DNA of 12,093 nucleotides from Pseudomonadota bacterium (GTDB lineage: Bacteria > Pseudomonadota > Alphaproteobacteria > Acetobacterales > Acetobacteraceae): the NCBI GenBank assembly GCA_021808185.1, contig JAKBCB010000065.1, positions 1-12,093 on the forward strand, written 5' to 3'. The translations under genes were made by a program, and so were the position numbers. The notes under the pieces are model-generated. The model was not told the origin of the DNA. It saw nothing but the letters and a program-made list of their open reading frames with translations, and did no database searches. Position 1 is the stretch's first letter; every line of letters begins with the position of its first letter. Shown in pieces: positions 1 to 7,010 of the stretch.

Positions 1-2
1 TA

Positions 3-2747
3 AGCTGGCGCAGCGGCAACGGCAGCGGGGATTGGTCCAACGGCAGCGACTGGTTCACCCTCCAATCCCCCGGCACCGCCGACACCGCGCTGCTGAACGG
101 CACCGGCCCGTATGCGGTGACGGTGGATGTGCCGGTCAATGTCGCGGACGTGATCCTGGCGAGCCCGGCGACGACGCTGGACATCGTCTCCACGCTGACC
201 GTGGCCGGCAGCGTTGCCGCGGCGAGTAGCGCCGAGGTGGATCTGGCCGGGCTGTTCGGCGGCGGCACCATCGACCTGACCGGCGGCGGCGCGCTGAACG
301 GCGCGGGCGGCACGCTGGACGGCACGCTGCTGCTCGGCCCGACGAGCACCATCGGCGGCGCCGGCGCCCTGACCATGCAGGGGGCCGTCGGCTGGAGCAC
401 GGCCGGCGCCCCCGGCGGCGCGATCGTGATCGCGACGCCGACGATCACCAATCTCGGCCAGATCGACCTCTCGGCGGTCAGCCAGACGCAGAGTTCGGAC
501 GTCGTCACCAGCGTGATGCCGAGCAAGATCCGGCCGGTTCCGAGCTACAGCCTGCTGTCCTGGACCGAGGTCGTCGGCGCGAACGTCGCGATCTCCTCCG
601 GCAGCTTCAGCAACGCGGGCGTCATCACGGTCGGCGCCGGCACGCTGACGCTGAGCGGCGGCACATTCGACAACAGCGGCACCATCAGCCTGATCGGCGC
701 CCAGACCGGCAGCTTGCAGCAGACCGGCAGCACGGACGGCATTCCGACGTATGGGGTCGTGACGGGCGACATCACGACCCAGGTCACGGTCGGCCCGCAT
801 GTCGCCTTCCTGAACACCGGCACGCTGCTCGCCGGCAGCGTGGTGTTCCAGCAGGCGATGACGTTGGCGCGCCTCGGCGGCATCGCGGGCGGGCTGACCT
901 TCGATGCCGGGCTCGATCTCGGCGGCGGCACGCTGGACGCGGCGACGATTTCGGCCGCCGGCCTCGTGCAAAACGGTAGCATCGGCGGCACCGGCACGCT
1001 GACGCTGCAATCCGGGGCCACGCTCGACAATGTCTCGATCGGCGCGGGCGTGACGGTGCGGACCGTGGGCCCCGGCCCGGTGGTGGTGATCGACCCGCCC
1101 TCGACCACCGCGCCGATCACGCTGAACGCCGTGCTCAACGAAATCGACTTCAAGACCGTCTCCACCTTCGACGGCGGCATCGTGCTGGGGGCCGGCGCGT
1201 CCAGCGTGGTGATCGGCGCGCTGACGCCGGGCGGCGTGACGCTGGGGCCGAATTTCAGCCTCAATGACAGCGTGGCCACGAGCCTGCTGACCTTTGGCGG
1301 CACCGCGGCGGTGCTCAACAACGGCACGTTCGCGCTGGACGGCGCCTCGCTCGACATCGCCACCACCTTCGACGGCGCGGGCGCGATCGTGCTGAACAAC
1401 AACGCGCTGGCGCGGATCGAGACGCTGGCGGCTGGGGCGGCGCCGTCGGTGTCGTTCGGTGCCGGCACGTCCTCGCTGATCCTGCCCGGCACCGGGGCCA
1501 TCGGGGCGGTGCTGTCGGGGTTGCAGACCGGCGACATCGTGGATTTCGCCGCCGTCTCCTCGGCGCCGAACCCGAACGGGCTGTTCGGCACCGGGGCGGC
1601 GACGGCCGCCGGCGGCTCGCTCGACCTGACCGGCGCCTCCGGCGCGTCGGCCAGCGTGGCCTTGAGCGGCGGGGTCGCGGGACTCACCTTCAACGTCACC
1701 CCCGATGCCAATGGCGGCTCACTGGTGACGGTGGCGTGCTTCGCCGCCGGGACGCGGATTGCCTTGGCGCAAGGCGAGGCGGCGGTGGAGACGTTGCGGC
1801 CGGGCGACATGGTGCGCACCCATGGCGGGCGGCTCGCGCCGGTGCGCTGGGTGGGCTGGACGCGGGTCGATCTGGCGCGCCATCCGGCGCCGGCGAAGGC
1901 GGCGCCGGTCTGCGTCCGCGCCGACGCCTTCGCCCCCGGCCAGCCGCGCCGCGACCTGTGGCTCTCGCCCGAGCATTGCGTGCTGGTCGAAGGCGCGCTG
2001 GTGCCGGTCGGCGTGCTGGCCAACGGCGCCACCATTTTCCGGCACGACGGCTTTTCCGCGATGACCTACTGGCATGTCGAACTCGACCGCCACGACGTGC
2101 TGCTGGCCGAGGGGTTGCCGGCGGAAAGCTATCTGGACACCGGCAACCGCGCGCTGTTCGCCGGGCAGGCGGGGGTGCGGGCGTTGCACCCGGATTTCAC
2201 GGGCGCACCGGACGCGGCGGCGCTGCGGGTGTGGGCCGCGCATGGCTGCGCGCCCCTGCGCCTGAGCGCGCCGGACGCGCGCGCGGCCCTGGCGGCGCGG
2301 GCCGAGGCGCTGGGCTGGCGGTGCGCGGCCGACGCCGGCGTGCGGGTGTTCGCCAATGGCGCGCCGGTAGGCCACAGCCTGACGGATACCGGGCTTGCCG
2401 CCCGGCTGCCGGCCGGGACCACGCGGGTGCGGGTGCGCTCCCGCAGCTTCGTGCCGGCCGAGCAGGAGGCGGACTCGGGCGACACGCGGCGGCTCGGCCT
2501 CGCGGTGGCGTCCGTGTGTCTCGCCGGCTGGCCGCTGCACCCCGATGCGTTGCACGCGGGCTGGTCGCGGGCGGCGGGGGAGGCGTGGCGCTGGACCCAT
2601 GGCGACGCGGAAATCGCGCTGCCCCGCCTCGCGCGGCCCGGCCTGCTGGAATTGCGGCTGCACATGCTGGGCCGCTACTGGCAGGCGCCCGAGGCGCCCG
2701 AGGCGGCCGAGGCGCCCGCCGCCTACGGCTTGAGGCTGAGGATGTAG
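3..2747 (+). CDS. Hint-domain surface/secreted protein with N-terminal beta-repeat region (5' partial)
   Basis: The reading frame is open from the left edge (first full codon at 3), so the gene begins upstream. A GTG at 117 is only an internal codon: the residues before it (SWRSGNGSGDWSNGSDW) belong to the W/G/N-rich repeat style typical of such proteins. The visible part is 914 residues. Residues 1 to about 575 are Gly/Ala/Thr/Leu-rich with recurring G-G-T-L-x-x-A/G patterns, which suggests a parallel beta-helix adhesin-like passenger. At residue 579 (codon 1737-1739) a Hint_2 domain starts with CFAAGTRI, followed by LSPEHCVLV, then HVELDRHDVLLAEGLPAESY and LDTGNR near residue 720. The remaining 190 residues look like the usual C-terminal extension of these proteins and end in a Glu/Ala/Pro tandem repeat. 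Hint domains elsewhere self-cleave through the first Cys; that activity here is inference. Function unknown, probably cell surface. No signal peptide can be seen because the N-terminus is missing. Confidence 0.88.
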   Translation, partial: SWRSGNGSGDWSNGSDWFTLQSPGTADTALLNGTGPYAVTVDVPVNVADVILASPATTLDIVSTLTVAGSVAAASSAEVDLAGLFGGGTIDLTGGGALNGAGGTLDGTLLLGPTSTIGGAGALTMQGAVGWSTAGAPGGAIVIATPTITNLGQIDLSAVSQTQSSDVVTSVMPSKIRPVPSYSLLSWTEVVGANVAISSGSFSNAGVITVGAGTLTLSGGTFDNSGTISLIGAQTGSLQQTGSTDGIPTYGVVTGDITTQVTVGPHVAFLNTGTLLAGSVVFQQAMTLARLGGIAGGLTFDAGLDLGGGTLDAATISAAGLVQNGSIGGTGTLTLQSGATLDNVSIGAGVTVRTVGPGPVVVIDPPSTTAPITLNAVLNEIDFKTVSTFDGGIVLGAGASSVVIGALTPGGVTLGPNFSLNDSVATSLLTFGGTAAVLNNGTFALDGASLDIATTFDGAGAIVLNNNALARIETLAAGAAPSVSFGAGTSSLILPGTGAIGAVLSGLQTGDIVDFAAVSSAPNPNGLFGTGAATAAGGSLDLTGASGASASVALSGGVAGLTFNVTPDANGGSLVTVACFAAGTRIALAQGEAAVETLRPGDMVRTHGGRLAPVRWVGWTRVDLARHPAPAKAAPVCVRADAFAPGQPRRDLWLSPEHCVLVEGALVPVGVLANGATIFRHDGFSAMTYWHVELDRHDVLLAEGLPAESYLDTGNRALFAGQAGVRALHPDFTGAPDAAALRVWAAHGCAPLRLSAPDARAALAARAEALGWRCAADAGVRVFANGAPVGHSLTDTGLAARLPAGTTRVRVRSRSFVPAEQEADSGDTRRLGLAVASVCLAGWPLHPDALHAGWSRAAGEAWRWTHGDAEIALPRLARPGLLELRLHMLGRYWQAPEAPEAAEAPAAYGLRLRM
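2682..2717 (+). repeat. Four 9-bp tandem repeats inside the Hint gene
   Basis: Four consecutive copies of a 9-nt unit close to GAGGCGCCC (CAGGCGCCC, GAGGCGCCC, GAGGCGGCC, GAGGCGCCC) lie in frame and encode a Q/E-A-P/A tract near the C-terminus of the Hint protein. Because the unit is a multiple of three, gain or loss of a copy would keep the frame. The repeat ends just before the overlap with the cytochrome c gene. Confidence 0.8.
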
Positions 2748-3058
2748 GCCACGACGTTGTCGATGTCCTTCCCACCGAGGCGGAAGTCCGGCATGCCGTG
2801 CGGCTGGGCGAGGAAATTGTGCAGCTTTTCCGCCGTCGTGTCCGGCCGCGCGGCGATGGCCGCGAACGAGGGGGTCTGGTCGCTGCCGCGTGCCTGCGTG
2901 GGCGCCACGACGTGGCAGTTGACGCACCACATCTGCGAGATCCCCTTGCCCGCCACGACCGGCCCGGACTCGTCCGCCCGCGCCATGCCGCCGCCGACGC
3001 AGAGGGCCAGCACGGCGGCACCTACAGCCAGCCGCACGATCCGTTCATGTCCGCGCAT
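2723..3058 (-). CDS. Small exported class I cytochrome c
   Basis: This is a 111-residue protein. Residues 1-28 form a signal peptide: charged start, hydrophobic stretch from about 10 to 24, and a cleavable MARA site before DES. The heme-binding motif CVNCH is at residues 45-49, and Met89 in GMPDF is the likely sixth heme ligand. The C-terminal helix IDNVVAYILSL is typical of class I cytochromes c. It should be a periplasmic electron carrier; its partners are not visible. ATG 3058 is chosen because an AGGAGGA ribosome site sits 7 nt upstream; a GTG at 3097 would add 13 residues that look non-coding. The TAG stop lies inside the Hint gene, so the two converge with a 25-bp overlap. The ureohydrolase is 138 bp upstream on the same strand, with no obvious functional link. 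Confidence 0.92.
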   Translation of the reverse strand: MRGHERIVRLAVGAAVLALCVGGGMARADESGPVVAGKGISQMWCVNCHVVAPTQARGSDQTPSFAAIAARPDTTAEKLHNFLAQPHGMPDFRLGGKDIDNVVAYILSLKP

Positions 3059-3065
3059 ATCTTCG

Positions 3066-3072
3066 TCCTCCT
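3066..3072 (-). promoter_or_regulatory. Ribosome binding site of the cytochrome c gene
   Basis: On the minus strand this reads AGGAGGA and is followed by 7 nt and ATG at 3058. It is the best Shine-Dalgarno match in the window and fixes the start of the cytochrome c over the upstream GTG at 3097. Confidence 0.8.
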
Positions 3073-3136
3073 GCTCGTTGCCGGCACAGCTTAGCACCCT
3101 CGCGCGCCGGCCTTGCGCGTTCGTGTCAGCCCAGCC

Positions 3137-3154
3137 GCGCGCCAGCCGGCGCGC
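3137..3154. other. Short GC-rich perfect hairpin in the ureohydrolase-cytochrome c gap
   Basis: The arms GCGCGCC (3137-3143) and GGCGCGC (3148-3154) pair perfectly around a 4-nt loop. It lies in the 138-bp gap downstream of the ureohydrolase stop and upstream of cytochrome c. No T-run follows on the minus strand, so it is at best a weak or Rho-assisted termination or RNA-stability element. In DNA this GC-rich, short hairpins also arise by chance. Confidence 0.3.
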
Positions 3155-3196
3155 ATCCGCCCGTTGGGCGCCATCCGTCCATGGCGGCCCGCCGCC

Positions 3197-4168
3197 CTAT
3201 GGCCCGGATCGTCCCCGGTGCGACGCCAGGCCGTGCGCCATGACGCACAGCACCTCGAACATCATCGTCGCACCCGCCAGCGCGGTGATGCCGCCCATGT
3301 CGAAGGGCGGCGCCACCTCCACCACGTCCGCGCCCGCGATGTGCACGCCGTCGAGCAGGCGCAGCATCTGCTGGGCTTCGCGCGTGGTGAAGCCGCCGAC
3401 CTCCGGCGTGCCGGTGCCGGGTGCCATCGAGGGGTCCAGACAGTCGATGTCGAAGCTGATATAGGTGGGCGCGTGGCCGACGATCGTCTTTGCCTCCGCC
3501 ATCACCTCCGCCGCGCCGCGCCGGACGAACTCCTCCATGTAGATGATGCGGATGCCTTGCGCCGTGGCCCAGGCGTGTTCGTCCAGGTCGTAGTTGGACC
3601 CCCGGATGCCGATCTGCACGACGCGCCTGGGGTCGAGCAGGTTCTCCTCGATGGCGCGGCGGAACGGCGTGCCGTGGGTGTAGTAATTCTCACCGAAATA
3701 GCGGTCGTTGGTGTCCGAGTGGGCATCGAAATGGATCATCGCCAGCTTGTGCCGCCGCCCGACCGCGCGCAGCACCGGCAGCGTCGTCAGGTGGTCGCCA
3801 CCGGCGGCGAGCGGGCGGGCGCCGGCTCGCAGGATCGCCTCGATGCCCGCCTCGATGCGGCGCAGCGCGCCTTGCAGGTCGATCGGGTCGGTGGGGATGT
3901 CGCCCACATCGGCCACGCGGGCGAGGCGGAACGGCTCGACACGGGTGGCGTGGTTGACGCGGCGGATCAGGCTGGACTGGTCGCGGATCGCGCGCGGGCC
4001 GTGGCGGGCGCCGGCGCGGTTGGTGGTGCCGCCGTCCCACGGGATGCCCACGACCGCGACATCCAGATCCGCCGCCGAGGCGACCAGGGGCAGACGGAAA
4101 AAACTGGGCACGCCGGCGAAGCGCGGGACGAGCGCGGAATCGACGGGCTGCGGGAAGTCCTCGGTCAT
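3197..4168 (-). CDS. speB: Ureohydrolase (agmatinase / guanidinobutyrase-like)
   Basis: The 323-residue protein belongs to the arginase/agmatinase family, which hydrolyses a guanidino group to urea plus an amine using a binuclear metal centre (usually Mn). The metal ligands are all visible: His126 in GGDH, Asp148/His150/Asp152 in DAHSD, and Asp240/Asp242 in SFDIDCLDP. The substrate side shows HGTPFRRA and APGTGTPEVGG, a pattern shared by agmatinases and by guanidinobutyrases/guanidinopropionases, so the symbol speB is the conventional annotation rather than a proven substrate. ATG 4168 is preceded by GAGGG 6 nt upstream, and length fits the family. No polyamine biosynthesis partner (such as an arginine decarboxylase) is nearby, which leaves the substrate open. 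It is divergent from the desaturase across a 190-bp gap in which I could not identify a convincing promoter. Confidence 0.9.
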   Translation of the reverse strand: MTEDFPQPVDSALVPRFAGVPSFFRLPLVASAADLDVAVVGIPWDGGTTNRAGARHGPRAIRDQSSLIRRVNHATRVEPFRLARVADVGDIPTDPIDLQGALRRIEAGIEAILRAGARPLAAGGDHLTTLPVLRAVGRRHKLAMIHFDAHSDTNDRYFGENYYTHGTPFRRAIEENLLDPRRVVQIGIRGSNYDLDEHAWATAQGIRIIYMEEFVRRGAAEVMAEAKTIVGHAPTYISFDIDCLDPSMAPGTGTPEVGGFTTREAQQMLRLLDGVHIAGADVVEVAPPFDMGGITALAGATMMFEVLCVMAHGLASHRGRSGP

Positions 4169-4358
4169 GGCGAACCCTCGGCGATGCGGGCGCAAGCCTG
4201 TCGGGGCGGGCGGCGCTTGTCCAGGGTTGCCGCGCCGCCCTTGAATTGATCGCCACCGCGCACGATTTCTGCGCTGTCCCGCGAGCCATGCGGTGCTGGG
4301 CGCCGGGTTTATTGCGTCCCGCCGATAGTTGCATTCCGAACCACAGGCACGACACCTC

Positions 4359-5408
4359 ATGCCGCCTCGCGTCGCCGAAGCGCCAACGCGCATGTCCGCG
4401 GCTTCCCGGCACGACATCCTGGCCGCGTTCGCGCGCTTCCAGTCGCCGGTGCTCGGCCGCAGCCTCGGGCAGATCGCCTCCACCTTCCTGCCGTTCTTTG
4501 CGCTGATGGCGGCGATGTATGCGCTCGCGTGGCTGGTCTCGCCCTGGGCGAGCCTGCTGCTGGCGGTGCCGGCCGGCGCCTTCGTCGTGCGCATCTTCAT
4601 CATCCAGCACGATTGCGGCCATGGCGCGTTCTTTCGCGGGCGTGCGGCCAACGAGTGGCTCGGCCGCGCGTGCAGCCTGTTCACGCTGACCCCGTTCGCC
4701 AACTGGCGGCGCCAGCACGCCAACCATCACGCGGTCTGGAACAACCTCGACCGTCGCGCCGGTGGGGCGGACATTTATTCCACCTGCCTGACCACGCGCG
4801 AATACGCGGCACTCAGCCCGTGGCGCCGCGCGCTGTACCGGGTCACGCGGCATCCGCTGGTGGCGCAGGTGCTGCTGCCGCCGCTGGTGTTCCTGCTGCT
4901 GTACCGCGTGCCGTTCGACACGCCGCGCGCGTGGCGGCGCGAGCGGATGAGCGTGCTGGCCACCAACGCCGCGCTGGTCGCGCTGTTCTCCGCCCTGGTG
5001 TGGCTCGCCGGTGCCGGCCCCGTGCTGCTGGTGCAGTTGTCCACCATGATCGTTGCCTCGATCATCGGGGTGTGGCTGTTCTCCGTGCAGCATCGCTTCG
5101 AGCAGGTGGTGTGGTCGCGCCAGGAGAGCTGGGATGCCACGCGCGCGGCGCTGTATGGCAGTTCCTACCTGAAGCTGCCGCGCGTGCTGCAATGGTTCAG
5201 CGGCAATATCGGCTTCCACCACATCCATCACCTCGTGCCGCGCGTGCCGAACTACCGGCTGGAGGATTGCCACCGCGCCTTCGCCGCCATCGGCGGCCGG
5301 GTGCCAGGGCTGACGCTGGGGCAGGCGCTGCGCGCGTCCGCCTATCAGTTGTGGGACGAGGACGCGGACCGGATGGTGCGGGTCGCGGATCTGCCGCCCG
5401 GGCGCTAG
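4359..5408 (+). CDS. Membrane fatty-acid desaturase (PF00487 type)
   Basis: The 349-residue integral membrane di-iron desaturase would introduce a double bond into acyl chains of membrane lipids. The three His boxes are present: HDCGH (84-88), HANHH (120-124) and HHIHH (287-291), plus a conserved VQHRFE around residue 245. Hydrophobic pairs lie at about 42-82 (before and into box 1) and 170-245 (between boxes 2 and 3), as in acyl-lipid omega-6/delta-12-like enzymes; the exact position of desaturation cannot be told. The start is uncertain: ATG 4359 and ATG 4392 are both possible with only weak ribosome sites, and a TTG lies at 4329. I took 4359. The next gene on the same strand starts 88 bp downstream. 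No electron-donor gene (ferredoxin or reductase) is adjacent. Confidence 0.9.
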   Translation: MPPRVAEAPTRMSAASRHDILAAFARFQSPVLGRSLGQIASTFLPFFALMAAMYALAWLVSPWASLLLAVPAGAFVVRIFIIQHDCGHGAFFRGRAANEWLGRACSLFTLTPFANWRRQHANHHAVWNNLDRRAGGADIYSTCLTTREYAALSPWRRALYRVTRHPLVAQVLLPPLVFLLLYRVPFDTPRAWRRERMSVLATNAALVALFSALVWLAGAGPVLLVQLSTMIVASIIGVWLFSVQHRFEQVVWSRQESWDATRAALYGSSYLKLPRVLQWFSGNIGFHHIHHLVPRVPNYRLEDCHRAFAAIGGRVPGLTLGQALRASAYQLWDEDADRMVRVADLPPGR

Positions 5409-5496
5409 CGGGCCTCGCCAGGGTCGCGGCACCTTGTTACCGTCTGTTGAGCCCCGGCCCCAGAAGCCGGCGGACGGAAACGACGAGGAAACGCAA

Positions 5497-6663
5497 ATGA
5501 CCCAACGCCTGCGCTTCGGCATCTTCATGGCGCCGTTCCACAAGCCCGGCATCAACCCGACACTGGCGCTCGAACAGGATCTGGAACTGGTGCAGTGGCT
5601 CGACCGCTGCGGCTACGACGAGGCGTGGTTCGGCGAGCATCATTCGGCGGGCACCGAGATTTCCGCCTCGCCCGAAATTTTCATCGCGGTCGCGGCGGAG
5701 CGCACGAAGCACATCAAGCTCGGCACCGGCGTGGTCAGCCTGTCGTACCACAACCCGCTCTGGGTGGCCGAGCGTCTGGTGATGCTCGACCACATCACGC
5801 GTGGGCGCGCGATGCTGGGCGTCGGCCCCGGCTCGCTGCCGACGGACGGTATCATGATCGGGCTGAGCCAGTCGCAGACGCGGCTGCTGCTGGAGGAAAG
5901 CCTGAGCGTCATCATGCGCCTGCTGACCAGCGAGGAGCCGGTGACGTTCAAGAACGACCGCTGGGATCTGCGCGAGGCGCGGCTGCATCTGCGGCCGTAT
6001 TCGAATTTCGACGTGGCGGTGGCGGCGGTCGCCTCGCCCACCGGCGCCAAGCTGGCCGGGCGGCACGGCATCGGCATGCTGTCCATCGGTGCCACGCTCG
6101 CCGCCGGCTTCGACGCGCTGGCGCTGCACTGGAGCGTGTTGCAGGAAGAAGCGCGGGTGCACGGCAAGACCGTGGACCGCTCCAAATGGCGCCTCGTCGG
6201 GCCCATGCACATCGCCGAGACGCGCGAGCAGGCGTATCGCGACGTGGAATACGGCATCGAGCACTGGTTCAAGTATTTCCAGGGCGTCGCCGCCTTCCCG
6301 CAAATGGCCATGCAGGGCGGCAACGCGAAGGAGATGATCGACTTCATCAACGATTCCGGCGTGGGCGTGATCGGCACGCCTGAGATGGCGGCGGCGCAGA
6401 TCGAGCGGCTATGGGCGCAATCTGCCGGCGGCTTCGGCTGCTACATGCTGCTGGCGCACAACTGGGCGAATTTCGAGGCGACCAAGCGCAGCTACGACCT
6501 GCTCGCGCGCCACGTCTTTCCGCGCTTCCAGGGGCAGCACCACGCCACCATGGACGCCGCCGCCCGCGCCGCCGCCGCGCGGCCGGAACTGGCCGACACG
6601 CACAGCAAGGCCGTGGAAGCCGCGCGCGAGCGTTACGCGGCGGAGACCTCGACGCGGCACTGA
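5497..6663 (+). CDS. LLM-class flavin-dependent monooxygenase (luciferase-like)
   Basis: The 388-residue protein has the bacterial luciferase-like TIM-barrel fold: FGIFMAPFHKP at the N-terminus, GYDEAWFGEHHS at 39-50 with the conserved Glu-His-His, GTGVVSLSYHNPLWVAERL at 77-95, and RGRAMLGVGPG at 102-112. These enzymes use reduced FMN (or F420) and oxygen to oxidise an organic substrate. Overall it resembles limonene-monooxygenase-like and luciferase-alpha-like members, but the substrate cannot be assigned. ATG 5497 is preceded by GAGGAA at a 6-nt spacing, which rules against the upstream in-frame candidate at 5434. The last 45 residues are an Ala/Arg-rich helical tail. A flavin reductase would be needed and is not in this window. 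It follows the desaturase by 88 bp and may share its transcript. Confidence 0.9.
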   Translation: MTQRLRFGIFMAPFHKPGINPTLALEQDLELVQWLDRCGYDEAWFGEHHSAGTEISASPEIFIAVAAERTKHIKLGTGVVSLSYHNPLWVAERLVMLDHITRGRAMLGVGPGSLPTDGIMIGLSQSQTRLLLEESLSVIMRLLTSEEPVTFKNDRWDLREARLHLRPYSNFDVAVAAVASPTGAKLAGRHGIGMLSIGATLAAGFDALALHWSVLQEEARVHGKTVDRSKWRLVGPMHIAETREQAYRDVEYGIEHWFKYFQGVAAFPQMAMQGGNAKEMIDFINDSGVGVIGTPEMAAAQIERLWAQSAGGFGCYMLLAHNWANFEATKRSYDLLARHVFPRFQGQHHATMDAAARAAAARPELADTHSKAVEAARERYAAETSTRH

Positions 6664-6672
6664 GGCATTGTT

Positions 6673-6697
6673 CCCCCCTCTCCCCGCGGGAGGGGGG
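6673..6697. terminator. GC-rich hairpin between convergent genes
   Basis: CCCCCCTC (6673-6680) pairs perfectly with GAGGGGGG (6690-6697) around a 9-nt loop. It sits 9 nt after the luciferase-like stop and 3 nt beyond the stop of the convergent small gene, where a bidirectional terminator would be expected. Neither side has a U-tract, so termination by it is inference. Related CTCCC/GGGAG palindromes are common between genes in alphaproteobacteria, so it may be a dispersed extragenic repeat. Confidence 0.5.
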
Positions 6698-6700
6698 GCT

Positions 6701-6919
6701 TCAGCCCGCCTGCTTCAAGACCTCGCGCCCGTGCCGGACCGCGCCCTCGGGCGATAATTCCCAACGGCCGTCGGGCCGCGCGCGCACCAGCCCCATGCCG
6801 GCCAGCCGCTCCAGGCACGGCCCGTCCTTCAGCCCGCCCGGGCGGCCCACGCCGCCGGCCAGCGACAGGCGGTGCAGTGCCGAGCGACAACAGCTTTCGA
6901 GGTAGGGGTCGTTCCACAT
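6701..6919 (-). CDS. Small uncharacterised protein, possibly winged-helix-like
   Basis: This 72-residue frame starts MWNDPYLESCC and ends in a segment reading LERLAGMGLV, DGRWELSPEG, VRHGREVLKQ. The second half looks like the recognition helix and wing of a small winged helix (a helix with GLV, then DGRW, then a helix beginning SPEG), but no DNA-binding role is proven. Nearly all codons have G or C in third position, as in the surrounding real genes, and the frame fills the gap between the luciferase-like gene and pyrD with its stop just beyond a hairpin. There are three Cys (10, 11, 35). No clear ribosome site precedes ATG 6919 or the in-frame ATG at 6931 (which adds MTCR), so the start is open. 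It is divergent to pyrD. Function unknown. Confidence 0.6.
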   Translation of the reverse strand: MWNDPYLESCCRSALHRLSLAGGVGRPGGLKDGPCLERLAGMGLVRARPDGRWELSPEGAVRHGREVLKQAG

Positions 6920-7010
6920 ACGGCAAGTCATGTGCGGTGCGCGGCTGCGTCCCGCAACCCCGCGCTTTCCTTTCCGCACCGCCTCGGGCATGTGGCCGGG
7001 CATGTCCCCC

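Noticed and set aside
545..2035. A minus-strand open frame of nearly 500 codons opposite the Hint gene
   Set aside because: It is rich in Pro/Ser/Ala/Thr with no recognisable domain and lies fully antisense to a well-supported gene; long antisense frames are expected at this GC content.
1719..2930. A minus-strand Arg/Pro/Gly-rich open frame of about 400 codons
   Set aside because: Its composition is typical of an out-of-frame reading of GC-rich DNA, and it covers both the Hint domain and the cytochrome c gene in the wrong frame.
3137..3154. The 7-bp hairpin as an intrinsic terminator of the ureohydrolase gene
   Set aside because: No U-tract follows on the minus strand and the stem is short, so it is kept only as a low-confidence structural element.
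3113..4249. A plus-strand open frame opposite the ureohydrolase
   Set aside because: It is an Arg/Ala/Asp/His-rich shadow; the minus-strand frame carries all the ureohydrolase metal ligands.
4169..4358. Promoter elements in the divergent ureohydrolase/desaturase gap
   Set aside because: TTGAAT at 4241 has no acceptable -10 at 16-18 nt on the plus strand, and I found no good pair on the minus strand. I also saw no guanidine-riboswitch-like sequence.
3690..5555. A minus-strand 621-codon frame opposite the desaturase and ureohydrolase
   Set aside because: It is His/Arg/Gln-rich with no domain, and it conflicts with the desaturase His boxes and the ureohydrolase frame.
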